A stretch of DNA of 64,000 bases, from assembly GCF_030272615.1 (NCBI RefSeq), contig NC_081406.1:471934400-471998399 (forward strand). The letters are read 5' to 3'. A program made the translations under genes and the position numbers. Below are positions 10,932 through 22,899 of the stretch, piece after piece (positions within the stretch are counted from its first letter, which is position 1; each line of letters starts with the position of its first letter). The notes under the pieces were generated by a model. The model was given only the letters and a program-made list of their open reading frames with translations. It searched no databases and had not been told where the DNA came from. This DNA comes from Cryptomeria japonica (taxonomy: Eukaryota > Streptophyta > Pinopsida > Cupressales > Cupressaceae).

Positions 10932-12403
10932 TGTAGACGTATAAAAATGTCCACTTTCCTAAGGGAATATTTAATATTCATTTTAACCTCATTCCTCTAT
11001 TTAATTAAATTTTGTTTAATTAAATTGTTCACATTCATCTATTTTATTAAATAAGTTATTCAATTTATTTAATTAAATTCACCTAAGTCTCTCATAGCCT
11101 TTAATTAAATAAATCACTTTATTTAATTAATTCCCCTTTCTCCCCTTTTAATTAAATTTATATTTAATTAAATTGTTCATTGCAAATAAATAAATCTAAT
11201 TTATTTATTTAAATCCTCCACTTGTATTTATGCAAGTTGCATCTATTTTAGTTGAAATAAAGTAATTTATTTTAATTAAAATTACCCCCCATCCACTTGC
11301 ATTCTCCCACATCTCCCAATTGGCTCCCTAAACCCCCTTATAGATTCTTCTAATTCCTTCCAATTTAGCCTAACCCATCCCCTAAATGTTGTCACATCCC
11401 TAAGCAAAGGGAAGTCACTTCTCAAACCTTCAAAGTCTTTGAAAACCATTAAAGGCTTTATGTATTCAACAAGTTAACCTTGAAAGTCTTCCAAACCATT
11501 AATGGTTAACTCAACCCTCTTGCATGATTAGAGACTTTCTCTCTAACTCAACCCTCATCTAACCCAAAGGTCTCATCAAGCATTCATTGCTTTGACCATG
11601 GTTATTCCTTTAACCCTTGCACAGGAGTTTATTCTTTAGGTAAAAGCTTTATCCAATGGATAACCTTAACCTAACCTTAAGCCCTTACCCCCTAGGGTAA
11701 CCGTGAGGTCTTCTCAAGCATTTAATGCTTCTTACATCTCCTCTCAAGCAGTCTTATGTTGACAATTGTCACCATTTCATTGGTGATAATTGTAAACATA
11801 GATTGATAACTTTCAATCCTAGCCCTTGATAAGATCATCCAATCCTGACCATTCATTTCCTTGTTTTTCCTATAAATAGATCTCTCATTCCTCCATTTTC
11901 ATATTCAGGTCTCTAGTATCAAACTTATAGACATTTTAATAAGTATCTAATCTAAATCATTTTAATCAAGCATTTAGCCTCTCTTTGAATAAAAATCATC
12001 TAAATAAACATTTTTAGAAGCATTTCTAATTATCATAGAATTATCATATTAGACTAGCATAGCATGTTAGGATAGTTTTTACTAACCATTTCATCTTATT
12101 ATCATATCCATGCTAGTTTAAATCATGTTAGATTTAGTATCATGCATAACTAGGAATGCATTCATGCTAGATTGATCAATATCCCTCGTTCTCATGGTTG
12201 TCATCCCTAAGTCACTTTGCTTAGTGATCTGAGAGAAAAGTCATTGGCTTGAGGGGTCTTGTGAGATAGAGAACAATGGAACATCCCTTGGGAAGTTGAG
12301 TTATTCAATATAACTCCATAACTTGCACCAAGAGTCCCATTAGTGTGTGGACTAGTTTTGAAATCACATTTTCCGTTTCATCCCCCCACTTTTCCCGCAC
12401 ACA
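10932..12403 (+). repeat. 5' LTR of the Tat-like element
   Basis: Begins TGTAGACGTATAAAAATG and ends TTTTCCCGCACACA. The first 360 bp are rich in TTTAATTAAAT words. The later 1.1 kb aligns collinearly with 26482-27593 with few differences. TATAAATAGA near 11871 is a plausible TATA box, followed about 35 bp downstream by a candidate transcription start region. Confidence 0.9.
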
Positions 12404-12407
12404 TTTC

Positions 12408-12424
12408 TGGCACCCACAGTGGGG
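12408..12424 (+). other. Primer-binding site of the Tat-like element
   Basis: TGGCACCCACAGTGGGG lies four bases after the LTR end. It resembles the TGGCGCCCACCGTGGGG type seen in plant gypsy elements and would pair with a tRNA 3' end to prime minus-strand DNA. The exact tRNA was not determined. Confidence 0.65.
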
Positions 12425-12479
12425 CTCAACCCCATAAATGATATCATTTTTAATGCAGGACTAACATTGTAGGTACGCA

Positions 12480-12745
12480 GAAAAGATGAGTTAGCGCATC
12501 AGTTTCTTCCTTTAGCGCATCCGGGCTGTCTGTCAGCGCATCCTGCTTACTGTTTAGCGCGTCAGACCCAAAACTTAGCACATCCCGCAGTCCTATTAGC
12601 GCACCACTATTCCACTGGTAACTGATAAACCTTAGCGCTTTGAAGCATCAGTTCAACACATCCAAACAACAACTTAGCACATTGGGGTAGTCTGTTAGCG
12701 CATTGGTGATTTTCTGTAGTGCATTGGTTCTGAATATTAGCGCAT
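12480..12745 (+). repeat. Array of TTAGCGCAT motifs, block 1
   Basis: About 12 copies of (T)TAGCGCAT and close variants (TAGCACAT, TAGCGCGT, TAGTGCAT), spaced roughly 20-23 bp, with unrelated sequence between. Positions include about 12490, 12513, 12533, 12553, 12576, 12596, 12672, 12694 and 12737. The fixed short word with free spacers differs from an ordinary tandem repeat. Confidence 0.85.
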
Positions 12746-15071
12746 AGAAGAAATAGAGAGAAAAACACAGTTTGTAACCGAGACATAAAGTTAGACTTGT
12801 AGAAGTTCACATAAAAAATCTTTCGCTAATTGGTGTTTTGTTGCAGGTTACTAATCTCTCTTTTTCAGGATTGGAGGATTTTTTAATTTTAGGCATTTGA
12901 TTATTTTCTTGTTTCTAACTTTTTCTATGTTAGTTATTAGAAGTTTTTCATTTTCCCTATTGGTAAAAAGAATGAACTCATTTTCCTTTGGTGCTACTTA
13001 AAAAGAACAACAAAAAAATCATTTTCTTGCTTTCTTAAGAAGAAAAACACTTCATTTTGGGATCTAAAAAGAACAAAGACAAATTTTATTTTTGCAAAAG
13101 TTTTAAAACAAACCTCACCATCCTTTGGTGTTTAAAAGGATCCACTTTACTTTGCACAAGTAAAAGAACCTCACTTTCAAATTCTAGACAAAGCAAAAAG
13201 AGGGAAATCCTTCCCCTTTCGAATTTATATTTGTTGACCAAATCACAAATTTGCTTTGTTGACCGGGTTTTTATTCAAGCATTTATGTTGGAAATACACA
13301 CTTTTTCTATGAGGACTTAAAAAGAACACCATGCCTTTTTGGAGCAACATCTCCTAATAGAAATTTGAAAATCATTGCCTTGAGGGTTTAAAAGAACTTG
13401 ATTTCTTTGTCTCAAAAGTGGAAGGTATATGCTCTCCCCTTAACTGGGTGACCAAAAAGCCAAACCACTCTTATGTTTTCTGTATTTCAATTTCTTAAAA
13501 CCTTTAGCAGACCTGCCCTCCCGAGTTTCTCTTAGAGCACCATTTAAATGGTCAATGAGAGGGGAACGACCTAAGTGGGAAATGACTTTATCGCCAAGTG
13601 TTCCAACCCACTATAATCAAAAGTGGAGGATGAAAAAAGTCCCTTCAATGGTTTTGCTCAGCGATTAGCCTTCCCCCAGTATCTTTACAATACGTAAAGC
13701 CTTTGTTCTAAAGGTTGGGAAGCCTCCCGAGGGAGTTTATCACTGAAGACCAAACATGAAACTTGATTACAAACTTTAGCAATAGAAACCTTGAGTCGAG
13801 TCAGTATCCAAACATTGGCAATATCATAGTGCAAGGGTGGGGAAGAATCCACCCCCAAGATTACTCACCCTATATCTTCCAAGATAACTACCCAATTTTG
13901 AAGCAATTCACTTTGGGTTAATTTCTGGCAAAAGGAAAAAAAATGAGCACCCCCTAGGGGGTGACATGACTGTTTGAGCTGATAGAGTATCGAGACTAGT
14001 GGGCTATGATATTGTTGATGACCCTTGAATAAAGAGTCTGTCTGATTTGTATTCTTTGTATCCAAACCTGTGAAAACATTGGGGATTTGAACACATCCTT
14101 GCAGAACATACACTATCTGTTTAGCATAGGCAAAATTGGTTGTCTTTTTCATGTTGTGTTTTCAGTTTATATTCTCAAAAAATCATCCATCAAAAATCAA
14201 ACAAGTGTTAAAAATTACCAAAAAGACCAAAAATAGAGCAATCAGGGTAGTTTAGCGCATAAGAGCAACTTCTTAGCACATCCGAAGCATTATTTAGCGC
14301 GTACCAACCTAGCCTTAGTGCTTTTATCCATCTAGCTAGCGCATAACACTTATCTTCTTGATAAAAATTTCACTAGCGCTTCTGGAGACCATATTAGTGC
14401 TTTCAAGCATTAGTCTAGCGCATTGGGGGCAAACCTTAGCGCGTTGAGTCTAAACTTTAGCACGTATTCAGGACATAATAGCGCTTGATCTTCCTAGCCA
14501 AAAAATTTTTCAATGCTTTGAGTTAGCACATAGCCCAGGAAACTTAGTGCATAGGTGGCTTTGAATAGCGCATCTAGATCACACAGTAGCGCATCTGGTC
14601 TTTGTCTTAGCGCATGGGTAAAACTTAGAAAAACAAAGAGTGAACCAAGCAGTTTTGAAAATTTTTATCATCACTCTTGAATACCCTTTTGGATCCTTAG
14701 TCAAACCCACCAATCAAAATTTGAACCAGAACATCAGAGAAAATATTCCAACAATCAAGCAAGCATCCTTAGAATAACAATTGTCAAATCTAAAACTAGC
14801 TAGAGATAAGACTTTATCCAATCAAAATCAGGTAGCACCATCACATTGATCAAAAGGTCTGCCATCTAAATGGATTCTATCAACCAATCATACCTAGCTT
14901 AAACTTAAGTCATCAAATCGAGTCTCCATATTGGGAAACTCTTATCCATATCATTTGACGCACTTTGTCGTGGAGGCGAATCTAAACCTCTACCCAATAA
15001 AGTAGGCTTAAAGTTTTTAAACAAAGTATCTCAATCCAAACAAATCAAAGGAAAGCATTGATCACTCGTGT
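12746..15071 (+). other. Untranslated leader of the Tat-like element
   Basis: Between PBS and gag there are 2.3 kb without a convincing ORF apart from short frames. Recurrent AAAAGAACA words (about 13001, 13067, 13318, 13390) are visible at 13000-13400. A long leader is usual in Tat-like elements. Confidence 0.5.
14245..14625 (+). repeat. Array of TTAGCGCAT motifs, block 2
   Basis: About 16 more copies of the same word and variants, again roughly every 20-25 bp, 1.5 kb downstream of block 1 in the same orientation. Both blocks are in the leader before gag. Confidence 0.85.
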
Positions 15072-17292
15072 ATGACCACCCCTCATATTTTGAGAAGGAA
15101 AAGTCTTCATCACCAAACTAAGTTGAAGAAACGACAACCTAGTTCCAAAACACTTGCCAAACAAAACAAATTTCTCTACATAAATCATCAACTTTTTAAA
15201 TCACATCACGCCTTTCTCTGTCATATGTGGATGTATCTTCAAGACAACTCAAACAAATTTGATGAAAAACCATTGAAAAGTAGAGCCTTTTGCCAAAAAT
15301 CAGCATTCAGTCAACGCTTGAATCGTGGAGGAAAGATCAACCCCGCTTTCTTCCTAGAAGTCTGCATCACTTATAATATAGCTCGATTTGAACCACCAAC
15401 TCCTGAACACATAGAAGAGGAGTTTGTCCCCTTTGTCACGAAAAGTTTCTACTAGATGCCCGCTGTCACTTGCTCTCAACGAAACAAGCAAAGCAAACCA
15501 CAACTAGAGTCCAGTATGGGTCAAAGATTATCAAACCCATTTGATTATACTGATCTAGGGGAAACAAAAATCATTGAGGATCTTCTTTTAAGAATGTCAA
15601 GAAAACCCATCATTTCAAAAACTTATGGAAAGACTCATAGAAGCTGACAAACAAAAATACATGCTCATGCTAACAAGAAAAGGAGTTAGACTTCCTGAAG
15701 ACTTCGATACTAAAAACTTAAGGAAGGTTGATGAACAAATCTTTAGGACAAGGTCTCGAAATTATGTTTATCAAGAACAACAGAGAGAAGAGGAAACATG
15801 TGACCCTGAAAACATACCTGAACAATAAAACATACCTGAAAAATATAACACACCTGAACACACCCATGCCTGAACTAGGGATAATGAAAGAGAAGAAGCA
15901 TTCTCTCAGCAAACAAATGCGCCCATGGTTACTATTACACAACAACTTAAAATGCTGCAAAGAAAAATGTAGGACATGCAACAGGGTACCACAGTGTGAT
16001 ACTCCTTAAACGAAATTTGTCCTTACCCCTTTGATAGGAGATTAAACATGATACCTTTTCCCCCGAATTTAGATATACCCAAATACAATAAGTATGATGG
16101 TAAGAGTGATCCCCGTGATCATGTTTAGGAATTTTGTACCATGAGCCTTGAATTTGCTCACAATGACACTTATTTGATGAGGCTATTCCCAAGAAGTTTG
16201 GGAGGGAAAACAATGGAGTGGTTGTCTAAACTTACACCTCCCATCAGATCCTTTGATGAGTTGGTCAATAAATTTATCAAACAATACTCCTACAATATTC
16301 AACACGTGATCACCATGTTGGATGTATGTAATACCAAATAGAAAAATAGTGAAACATTCATGGTGTTTCTTCAAAGTTGGAGATAGATGGTTTCGAGATA
16401 TCCTCAAGATGTGTCAAAGAAAGAAAAGATGGAAATATTTATCAACAATCTAAATAGTGAGATGAGCTATCTACTCAAGCTTTAGTGCATACCATCTTTT
16501 GCCAAGTTAATCGAAAATGGAATCCAAGTAGAGGAAGCATGCATCAAGAAAGGGACATTGAAATTCTTCAAAGAAGGAACTAATTCATCCAACTCTCACT
16601 TTAACAACCAAAACAACAACAACACTTTAGACAAATCCAGATTCTGGACCAGAAATAAAAACATTATTAATGAGGGAGGAAATGACGCTAATGATATGAA
16701 GTCCAAACAACCAGTATTGGCTTTATCAGGTGATCCGCAAGCTAGCATGAATAAAAAGGGTGTTAACCAAGGCACTAACACTTATCCGCCAAATACCAAT
16801 TAGGGATCGTCAAATACAAATGCCAACAACAATACCCAAGGTAACAACACTAATCGAGGAACTAATCCAAATCCAAGGGGTAACACCAAAAATTTCCCAA
16901 ATAGACGCATCTACACATCATTGGGGCAATCCTTAGAATCAACATTCCGAGAACTCCTGGCAAACAAGATTATCACATTACTAGCCATAAACAATTTCAA
17001 ACACCAGATCAAACCACCTTGGTGGAATGACTCACATTTCAGTGATTTTCATTGAAACAAAGGACATCACACAAATGATTACATGAGGCTTAAAAACATT
17101 GTTCAAGACATGATCGATAGAGGTGATTTAATGGTTGATAGTCTCAAAATGAATGGTGATCATGACGCCTTTAAAAATCCTCTTCCAAATTACAACAAGG
17201 AAGGAGCTTCATCATCAAATGATACACAAGGAGCTCGCATAAATCACCTGTACAACAACACCATCAATCACATATCAACAGAGGATAATTAG
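15072..17292 (+). pseudogene. Gag polyprotein of the Tat-like element, broken
   Basis: Structural capsid protein. An N-terminal frame (15072-15647) shifts near 15625 to the frame used downstream. The core IPKYNKYDGKSDPRDHV, then MRLFPRSLGGKTMEWL and FDELVNKFIKQYSYN (about 16070-16300), is a standard gypsy gag capsid. An Asn-rich stretch lies at 16560-16900. The zinc knuckle (HTNDYMRLKNIVQDMIDRG, about 17065-17125) has lost its Cys residues, and a stop replaces part of FHxNKGHH. In-frame TAG/TGA codons occur at about 16126, 16339, 16801 and 17053. Confidence 0.8.
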
Positions 17293-17340
17293 ATAAAGGT
17301 CATAAAGATCAAAGACAAACAAGACCATACATCAATCAAT

Positions 17341-18000
17341 GTGACAACTAGAGCTCAAAAATATGTCTTGAAAGGACATACATCAACATCAACCACTATC
17401 CCCAAGACTCAATATGATTTGGTAAGTCAACTGTGGAGAAATCCTGCTCATATATCCATACTCGAGTTGCTCAAACTCTTGCCAAAACATAAGGACATAT
17501 TGGAACAAGCACTAGTTGAAACAAATGTACCTCAAGATCTAGATATTGACAAATTTCAAGCCATGGTGGCTCACATGATAGGGCCTCATAATCTCACCTT
17601 TTCCAAGCATGATAAAATCTCTTTGAGTCATCCAGACAATACTCCCCTTCATATTGACGTCTTAGTCTACAAACATCAAGTTAAAAGAGTCTTAATAGAT
17701 GGAGGAGTTGGTCTCAATATCTGTACCTTAAAAATTATCCGTGCATTAGGCTTCTCTGAGCAGTCTATTGATCCACAAGATCACCATCAAGGCATATGAA
17801 GATAAGAAAGATCATCCAAGGGAATAGTGATACTACCTATTTAGGTAGGACCGATACAAAGGGACACTATGTGCCAAGTCTTAGACATAGACTTAACGTA
17901 CAATATTTTATTGGGTCGTCCTTAGATACATGAAATGCAAGCAGTACCATCAACCTATCATCAGTGTGTCAAATTCCCATACAATGGGTAGGAGATTTCC
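17341..18000 (+). pseudogene. Retropepsin-like aspartic protease of the Tat-like element
   Basis: Cleaves the gag-pol polyprotein. In the same frame as late gag. The active-site block reads VKRVLIDGGVGLNICTLKIIRALG (about 17680-17750), with DGG in place of DSG/DTG, a variant I associate with this group. The C-terminal part (YILLGRPWIH-type) is recoverable at 17880-17960 only across stops. Confidence 0.75.
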
Positions 18001-18640
18001 ATATCGATGGATAATAACCCCTTTCAACATTGCAATTGTATGGGGGCAACTCAAGACAGCTTGGTTCCACACAGGGAAGCTCAAACTTCCTCAACATTAG
18101 ATCATCATCTGGAAAAGCTCAAATCTTTATCAATAGATTTCAAACAAAAGATGAAAATCAAAGAGCAAGGCATGGGAGAATACTCTTTTGAACCCATGTG
18201 TCTATCCAAATTGCCAGCATCACCAAAATCTCATGGACAACCTTCTGCATCGACACATCAAGAGACACAACCCATCACCAAGTTTGATGGCAAGTTTATT
18301 CAATTGGGCACCCTAGCACATGAATTATAAGAAAAGGACATCCTTAGTTGGCTATACAAGGATTAGCAAGAAGTCAGAGCTGCTACTATGGAGGTAGCCA
18401 TACTAACACAACAATATGGAAAAGGATTCCTGATCATGCAACGAATGGGATACAATGGAAAAGGACCTATAGGCAAACATCAAGAAGGAATTACAAAATC
18501 ATTGGACCCTCCTTCACAATTTTCTCGAGACAAAACAAGACTGGGATATGGACACAACATACCCCCGAGGCAGAAGAAAAATAAATATCAAAAACCTCAA
18601 TGGAAAGCAAAGAAGAAATGCAACGAGGACTCATAGCAAG
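18001..18640 (+). pseudogene. Post-protease region with a G-patch domain
   Basis: After protease and a low-complexity linker, the frame at 18388-18636 reads YGKGFLIMQRMGYNGKGPIG then KHQEGI. This is the glycine-spaced pattern of a G-patch (about 45 residues), a nucleic-acid-binding motif found in spliceosome-associated proteins and next to the protease in some retroelements. It is followed by a basic tail (RQKKNKYQKPQWKAKKK). The location between protease and RT suggests a role in RNA binding or RT activity, by analogy only. Confidence 0.65.
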
Positions 18641-19539
18641 AGGCACTACACCAAGCAACAGAAATAATAAGGAAAGAGCGAGAACACTAGGAAAAAGAGA
18701 ATAAACAAGAGGAGCTGGCCATTCAAATTGAAAAAGAATCTTATGAGGAAGTACACCATGTTCAGGAACCTATTCAAAACAAGGTGGAATCACATCCTGA
18801 AGAAATCACTACTCCCCAAGGAGAAACAGTATATGAACAAATGCAAAGAGTACAAGCAGGTTTTGATTTGGAATCAGAGAAAAGTACCAGACTGGTATCA
18901 ATTATCAGGGATCTCTTTTCACCTTACAATATACTTGTCAACAACACTGAAAGGCTCTGGGACAGTACTTCTAAAACTGATTCTAATGTCTATGAATGGG
19001 GCAGCTATTCAAATATTACTGAAGATGTCCCTGAAGGTGCTATTCATACACCCCTTTCTCAGGAAGGACAAGGCACACATTCTAGATTGCTTGAATTTGG
19101 TCCACAACATATCTATGAAGCTAAGGAGAATGAGTAGTGACACTACGAGCAAGTCTACGCAGAAGATGATACCATCAAAGACCTTGACAATATCATTAAC
19201 TTACCCAATATCCTAGATAGCCTTAATGATACCTCTATCATGACACTTACCGCAGCCGACCTCGACCCACCAAATGACTCTTTACCTCTTGTATTTCCTA
19301 ATTTAATAGACTGGGATGAACCTGAACACCATGACATACTTATTTTCCCAGATGATGAATCCATTATCCATTACCTATGTATTGTCAACCCAGATACAAA
19401 CTCTACCAGCAAACAAAATAATAATATCTACAATCGGGAGGGTGCCAAGTCTCTCAGTCGCAAAAATGAAAGAAATAAAGGATCTAATGTTGAAAACCAG
19501 TCAATGGCAGCACTAGATCACAAAAAAGACAAAATAAAG
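18641..19539 (+). pseudogene. Linker between G-patch and reverse transcriptase
   Basis: Acidic, Glu/Asp- and Ser-rich frame in the same phase as RT (18784-19137 and 19240 onward). It carries no catalytic motif. One stop (TAG TGA at about 19135-19140) interrupts it. It resembles the poorly conserved linker upstream of RT in large plant gypsy polyproteins. Confidence 0.55.
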
Positions 19540-20540
19540 GACGCATCTAAGGGTGAAAACCTTTTTAAGGCACTTACGGATGGGAGACTTGCCACTCTTC
19601 CTAAGCACTATCAGGAGCGATCACCCATATTGATTGAGCCCACTCAATCAATCAACATTGGTACAAAAGAAGCAGCTAAAAACATACACCTAGCAAAATC
19701 TCTGACAGAAGAGGAAAAATCAGAGTTTATTAGATTCTTCGAAGAAAAGCAAATCAATTTTGCTTGGCCCTATGTAGATATGCCTGGAATTGATCCAAAC
19801 TTAATCATGCATCATTTATCTATTGCTCCAGGAGCTAAGCTAGTCAAGCAAAAGTTAAGAAAGATGAATCCACATGTAGCATTAATGGTCAAAGATGAAC
19901 TAAAGAAGTTATTAGATGTCATATTCATTTGACCTATAGACTATGCTGAATGGATTTCAAACATTGTACCAGTTTCAAAACTAGATGGAAGCATCAGGAT
20001 ATGCACAGATTTTAGAGATGTTAACAAAGCCTGTCCAAAGGATGACTTTCCTTTTCCCATCATAGACATAATTGTAGATCTCACGATAGGCCATGCAATG
20101 TTATCATTAAAGGATGGTTTCTCTGGCTACAATCAAATCAAGATAGCTCTAGAGGATCAAGATAAAACAACGTTCACCTATCCTTGGGGAATGTATTGTT
20201 GGAATGCCATGCCTTTTGGCTTGAAGAATGCTGGGGCAACTTATCAAAGAGCAATGACGACAATCTTTCATGATATGATGCATACCTTCATGGAGAACTA
20301 TGTGGATGATTTACTAGCTAAGTCATTTACTTGGGCAAAACATCTGGGCATATTAGATAAAATCGTTCAAAGATTGGAGAAATTCCAAGTCAGGCTAAAC
20401 CCTAAGAAGTGTGTCTTCGGGGTAACATCAGACAAATTATTAGGCTACATTGTGTCAGCAAAGGTACATGCCATCATGGAGATGCCACCTCCTAAGAACA
20501 TTAGTCAGCTCATATCTCTACAAGGACAACTATAGTCAAT
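19540..20540 (+). pseudogene. Ty3/gypsy reverse transcriptase
   Basis: RNA-dependent DNA polymerase copying element RNA. Motifs appear in order: KLRKMNPHVALMVKDEL with a stop after DVIFI (19930), VPVSKLDGSIRICTDFRDVN (about 19970-20020), CPKDDFPFPIID, LSLKDGFSGYNQIKI, MPFGLKNAGATYQRAM, and the catalytic YVDDLLAKS (about 20300-20325). Catalytic Asp residues are intact. The frame is intact from 20098 to 20535 and then meets a TAG. Confidence 0.9.
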
Positions 20541-21535
20541 CAGGCAATTCATAGCCCAATTAGCAGATAAAATTTTACCATTCAATCATTTTCTACATAA
20601 GAACATATTGTTCAGATGGGAAGCCAAGTGTGCAGAATCATTCTATCAGTTCAAGCAATATATAATGAATCCACCATTTCTGGTACCACCAATAGTAGGG
20701 AAGCCACTTATTCTCTACATATCAACAACAAACATATAATTGGGGGCACTATTAGCACAATAAGATCAAGAAGGCAAGGAACAAGCTATATATTACATTA
20801 GTAGAACATTAAATGGATATGAGATGAATTACACGTTCATTGAGAAGGCTTGTTTAGCTGTGGTATTCGCATCTCAAAAGTTCTGACATTACATGCTAGC
20901 TCACACAATCAAGCTAGTAGCAAAAAATTGATCCTCTCAAGTATTTACTCAGCAAAGCAGCTCTTATAGGCAGATTAGCTAAATGGGTCATGATTCTCAG
21001 TGAGTTTGATATCCAATACACAGAGCGTCAGGCTATCAAGGGACAAGTAATTGTAGATCAATTAGCTGAAGAACCACTACCAGATAAGAAACCAATGAAG
21101 GTCAAATTTCTAGACAGGGATGTCCTTACTGTTACACCCAAACAATGGACCCTATACTTTGATGGTTCCTACACTCAACATGGCTCAAGTGCTAACATCT
21201 TGTTCGTCACCCCTGAAGGACACACCATGCCAAGATCATATAGACTCATGTTTCCATGCACCAATAACATCTCTGAGTATGAAGCACTCGTCACAAGAAT
21301 CAAAATGGCAATAGAATGGAGAATCACATAATTGAAGGTCTATGGAGATTCCCAACTGGTTTTAAATTAGATCAATAATGAATATCAGACAAAGGATGAC
21401 AAGTTTCTGCCATACAAAAGAAAGGTGGATGACTTCAAACAATATTTTGTACACATCACCTTCGAGAAAATACTAAGGTTGGACAACAGAGCAGCCGATG
21501 CAATGGCCACTATCGCTTCACTGTTATAAATTCCA
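20541..21535 (+). pseudogene. RNase H plus second (archaeal-type) RNase H
   Basis: The first RNase H (EQAIYYISRTLNGYEMNYTFIEKACLA, about 20780-20860) follows RT in the same frame. A one-base shift in the run GCAAAAAATTG (about 20917-20927) moves the frame. In the new frame, QWTLYFDGSYTQHGSSANI (about 21145-21200) and NISEYEALVTRIKMAIEW (about 21265-21320) start a second RNase H with Asp and Glu positions kept, closing with VYGDSQLV and DNRAADAMATIASL. Paired RNase H domains are characteristic of Tat-group elements. Confidence 0.85.
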
Positions 21536-22899
21536 GAGCAATAGTGTCATTATGAGTTCCTGGTAGAACAACTGTTTTCCCCAGCCTATGACCATTCTAC
21601 ATCCCACGTTATCTATGCCTTAATTGGTTTGGACTCTTCTTTATATGGGACAATCTATGAGTACCTTAAAACCATTACCTTGCCCATTGACCTATCTCGT
21701 AATAAAAAACGCAACTTTATCTAGCAAGCCGCCCGTTATACCTTAACTACTGATACCCTTTACCGTCGAGGTCTAGATGGTACTCTTCTTCGTTGCCTTG
21801 ATCATAATGAATCTGACTCTGCTTTACATGAGCTTCACAAGTGTATATGTGGCATGCATTCAAGTGGTCCTACTCTCGCTAAGAAACTTCTAAGAATGGG
21901 ATATTACTAGCCAATAATGGAGAAATACTCTTATCAATTTGCAAAGAAATGTCCTAAGTGCCAAATCCATGACAATCTTATCCATACACCAACATAGGAA
22001 TTGCAGCCATTTACAACATCTTGGCCTTTTTGTCAATGGGGACTTGATTTAGTAGGGAAAATACATCCTTCCTCTTCAAATGGACACAAGTTCATTATCA
22101 CAACCACAAAGTATTTTACAAAATGGATTTAAGTAGTCCCAATGACCACAATAACTGGAAAGCAAATTGTCTCTTTTATTCTCAATTATCTAATTTGCAG
22201 ATATAGCATACCTAGTTCTACTATCACAGGCAACAGGCATCCTTTCAAAAATTAGGATGTATGAGAATTATGTGAATGATTCAAGATCCAACATCATTTC
22301 TCTACACCTTGCTACACACAGGGGAATGGTCAAGCAGAAGCATCAAATAAAATAATATTGAAAATCCTCGAGAAGACAGTAAATGATGCAGGAAAGGATT
22401 GGCATGTACAACTCAATCCAACACTTTGGGCATACAGGACTAGCATCCGGACACCTACAGGAGCTACCCCATATTCATTGGTGTATGGGTCAGAAGCAAT
22501 TTTACCTCTTGAGGTAGGACTTCCATCACTCAGAGTATCTTTAAAAGGCCTCATTCCAGATGAGGAGTATCGGGTCAACAAATTGCAAGAACTAGAGCTT
22601 CTAGATGAAAAACAACAACATGCCTATAATCACCTCAAAGCATACTAGTAGCCCATATGCAGAAGCTACAATCACAAAGTCATCCCTAGGATTTTTAAAG
22701 TCAGTGATCTCGTACTCAAAGAAAAGCCTAGAAATCAACAGGATCGAGAAAAGAAGGGGAAGTTTGAACCTAACTGGTTAGGTCCCTATGTTATCATATC
22801 AGCCTATGGATCATGCACCTATCAACTTACAACTTCACAGGGTGATGTGCTCGATGAACCAACCAACAAAATCTATTTGAATAAATTCTATACTTGAGT
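21536..22899 (+). pseudogene. Integrase of the Tat-like element, with stops
   Basis: Inserts the cDNA. The HHCC zinc domain is visible: LHELHKCICGMHSSG, then CPKCQIHDN (about 21825-21970). The catalytic core starts WPFCQWGLDLVGKI (about 22020-22060) and runs via TPCYTQGNGQAEASNK (about 22305-22345, ending in the Glu-containing helix) to WAYRTSIRTPTGATPYSLVYGSEAILP (22430-22505). The C-terminal part KKGKFEPNWLGPYVI ends near LNKFYT and a TGA at about 22896. Stops at about 21723, 21909, 22131 and 22260 kill this copy. Confidence 0.85.

Noticed and set aside
12480-14625. CRISPR-like array of short repeats with unique spacers
   Set aside because: The repeated word is only 9 bases, spacers are about 12-15 bases, and it lies in the leader of a plant retrotransposon.
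22330-22581. - strand ORF of 83 codons
   Set aside because: Antisense to the integrase core, which is clear on the + strand.
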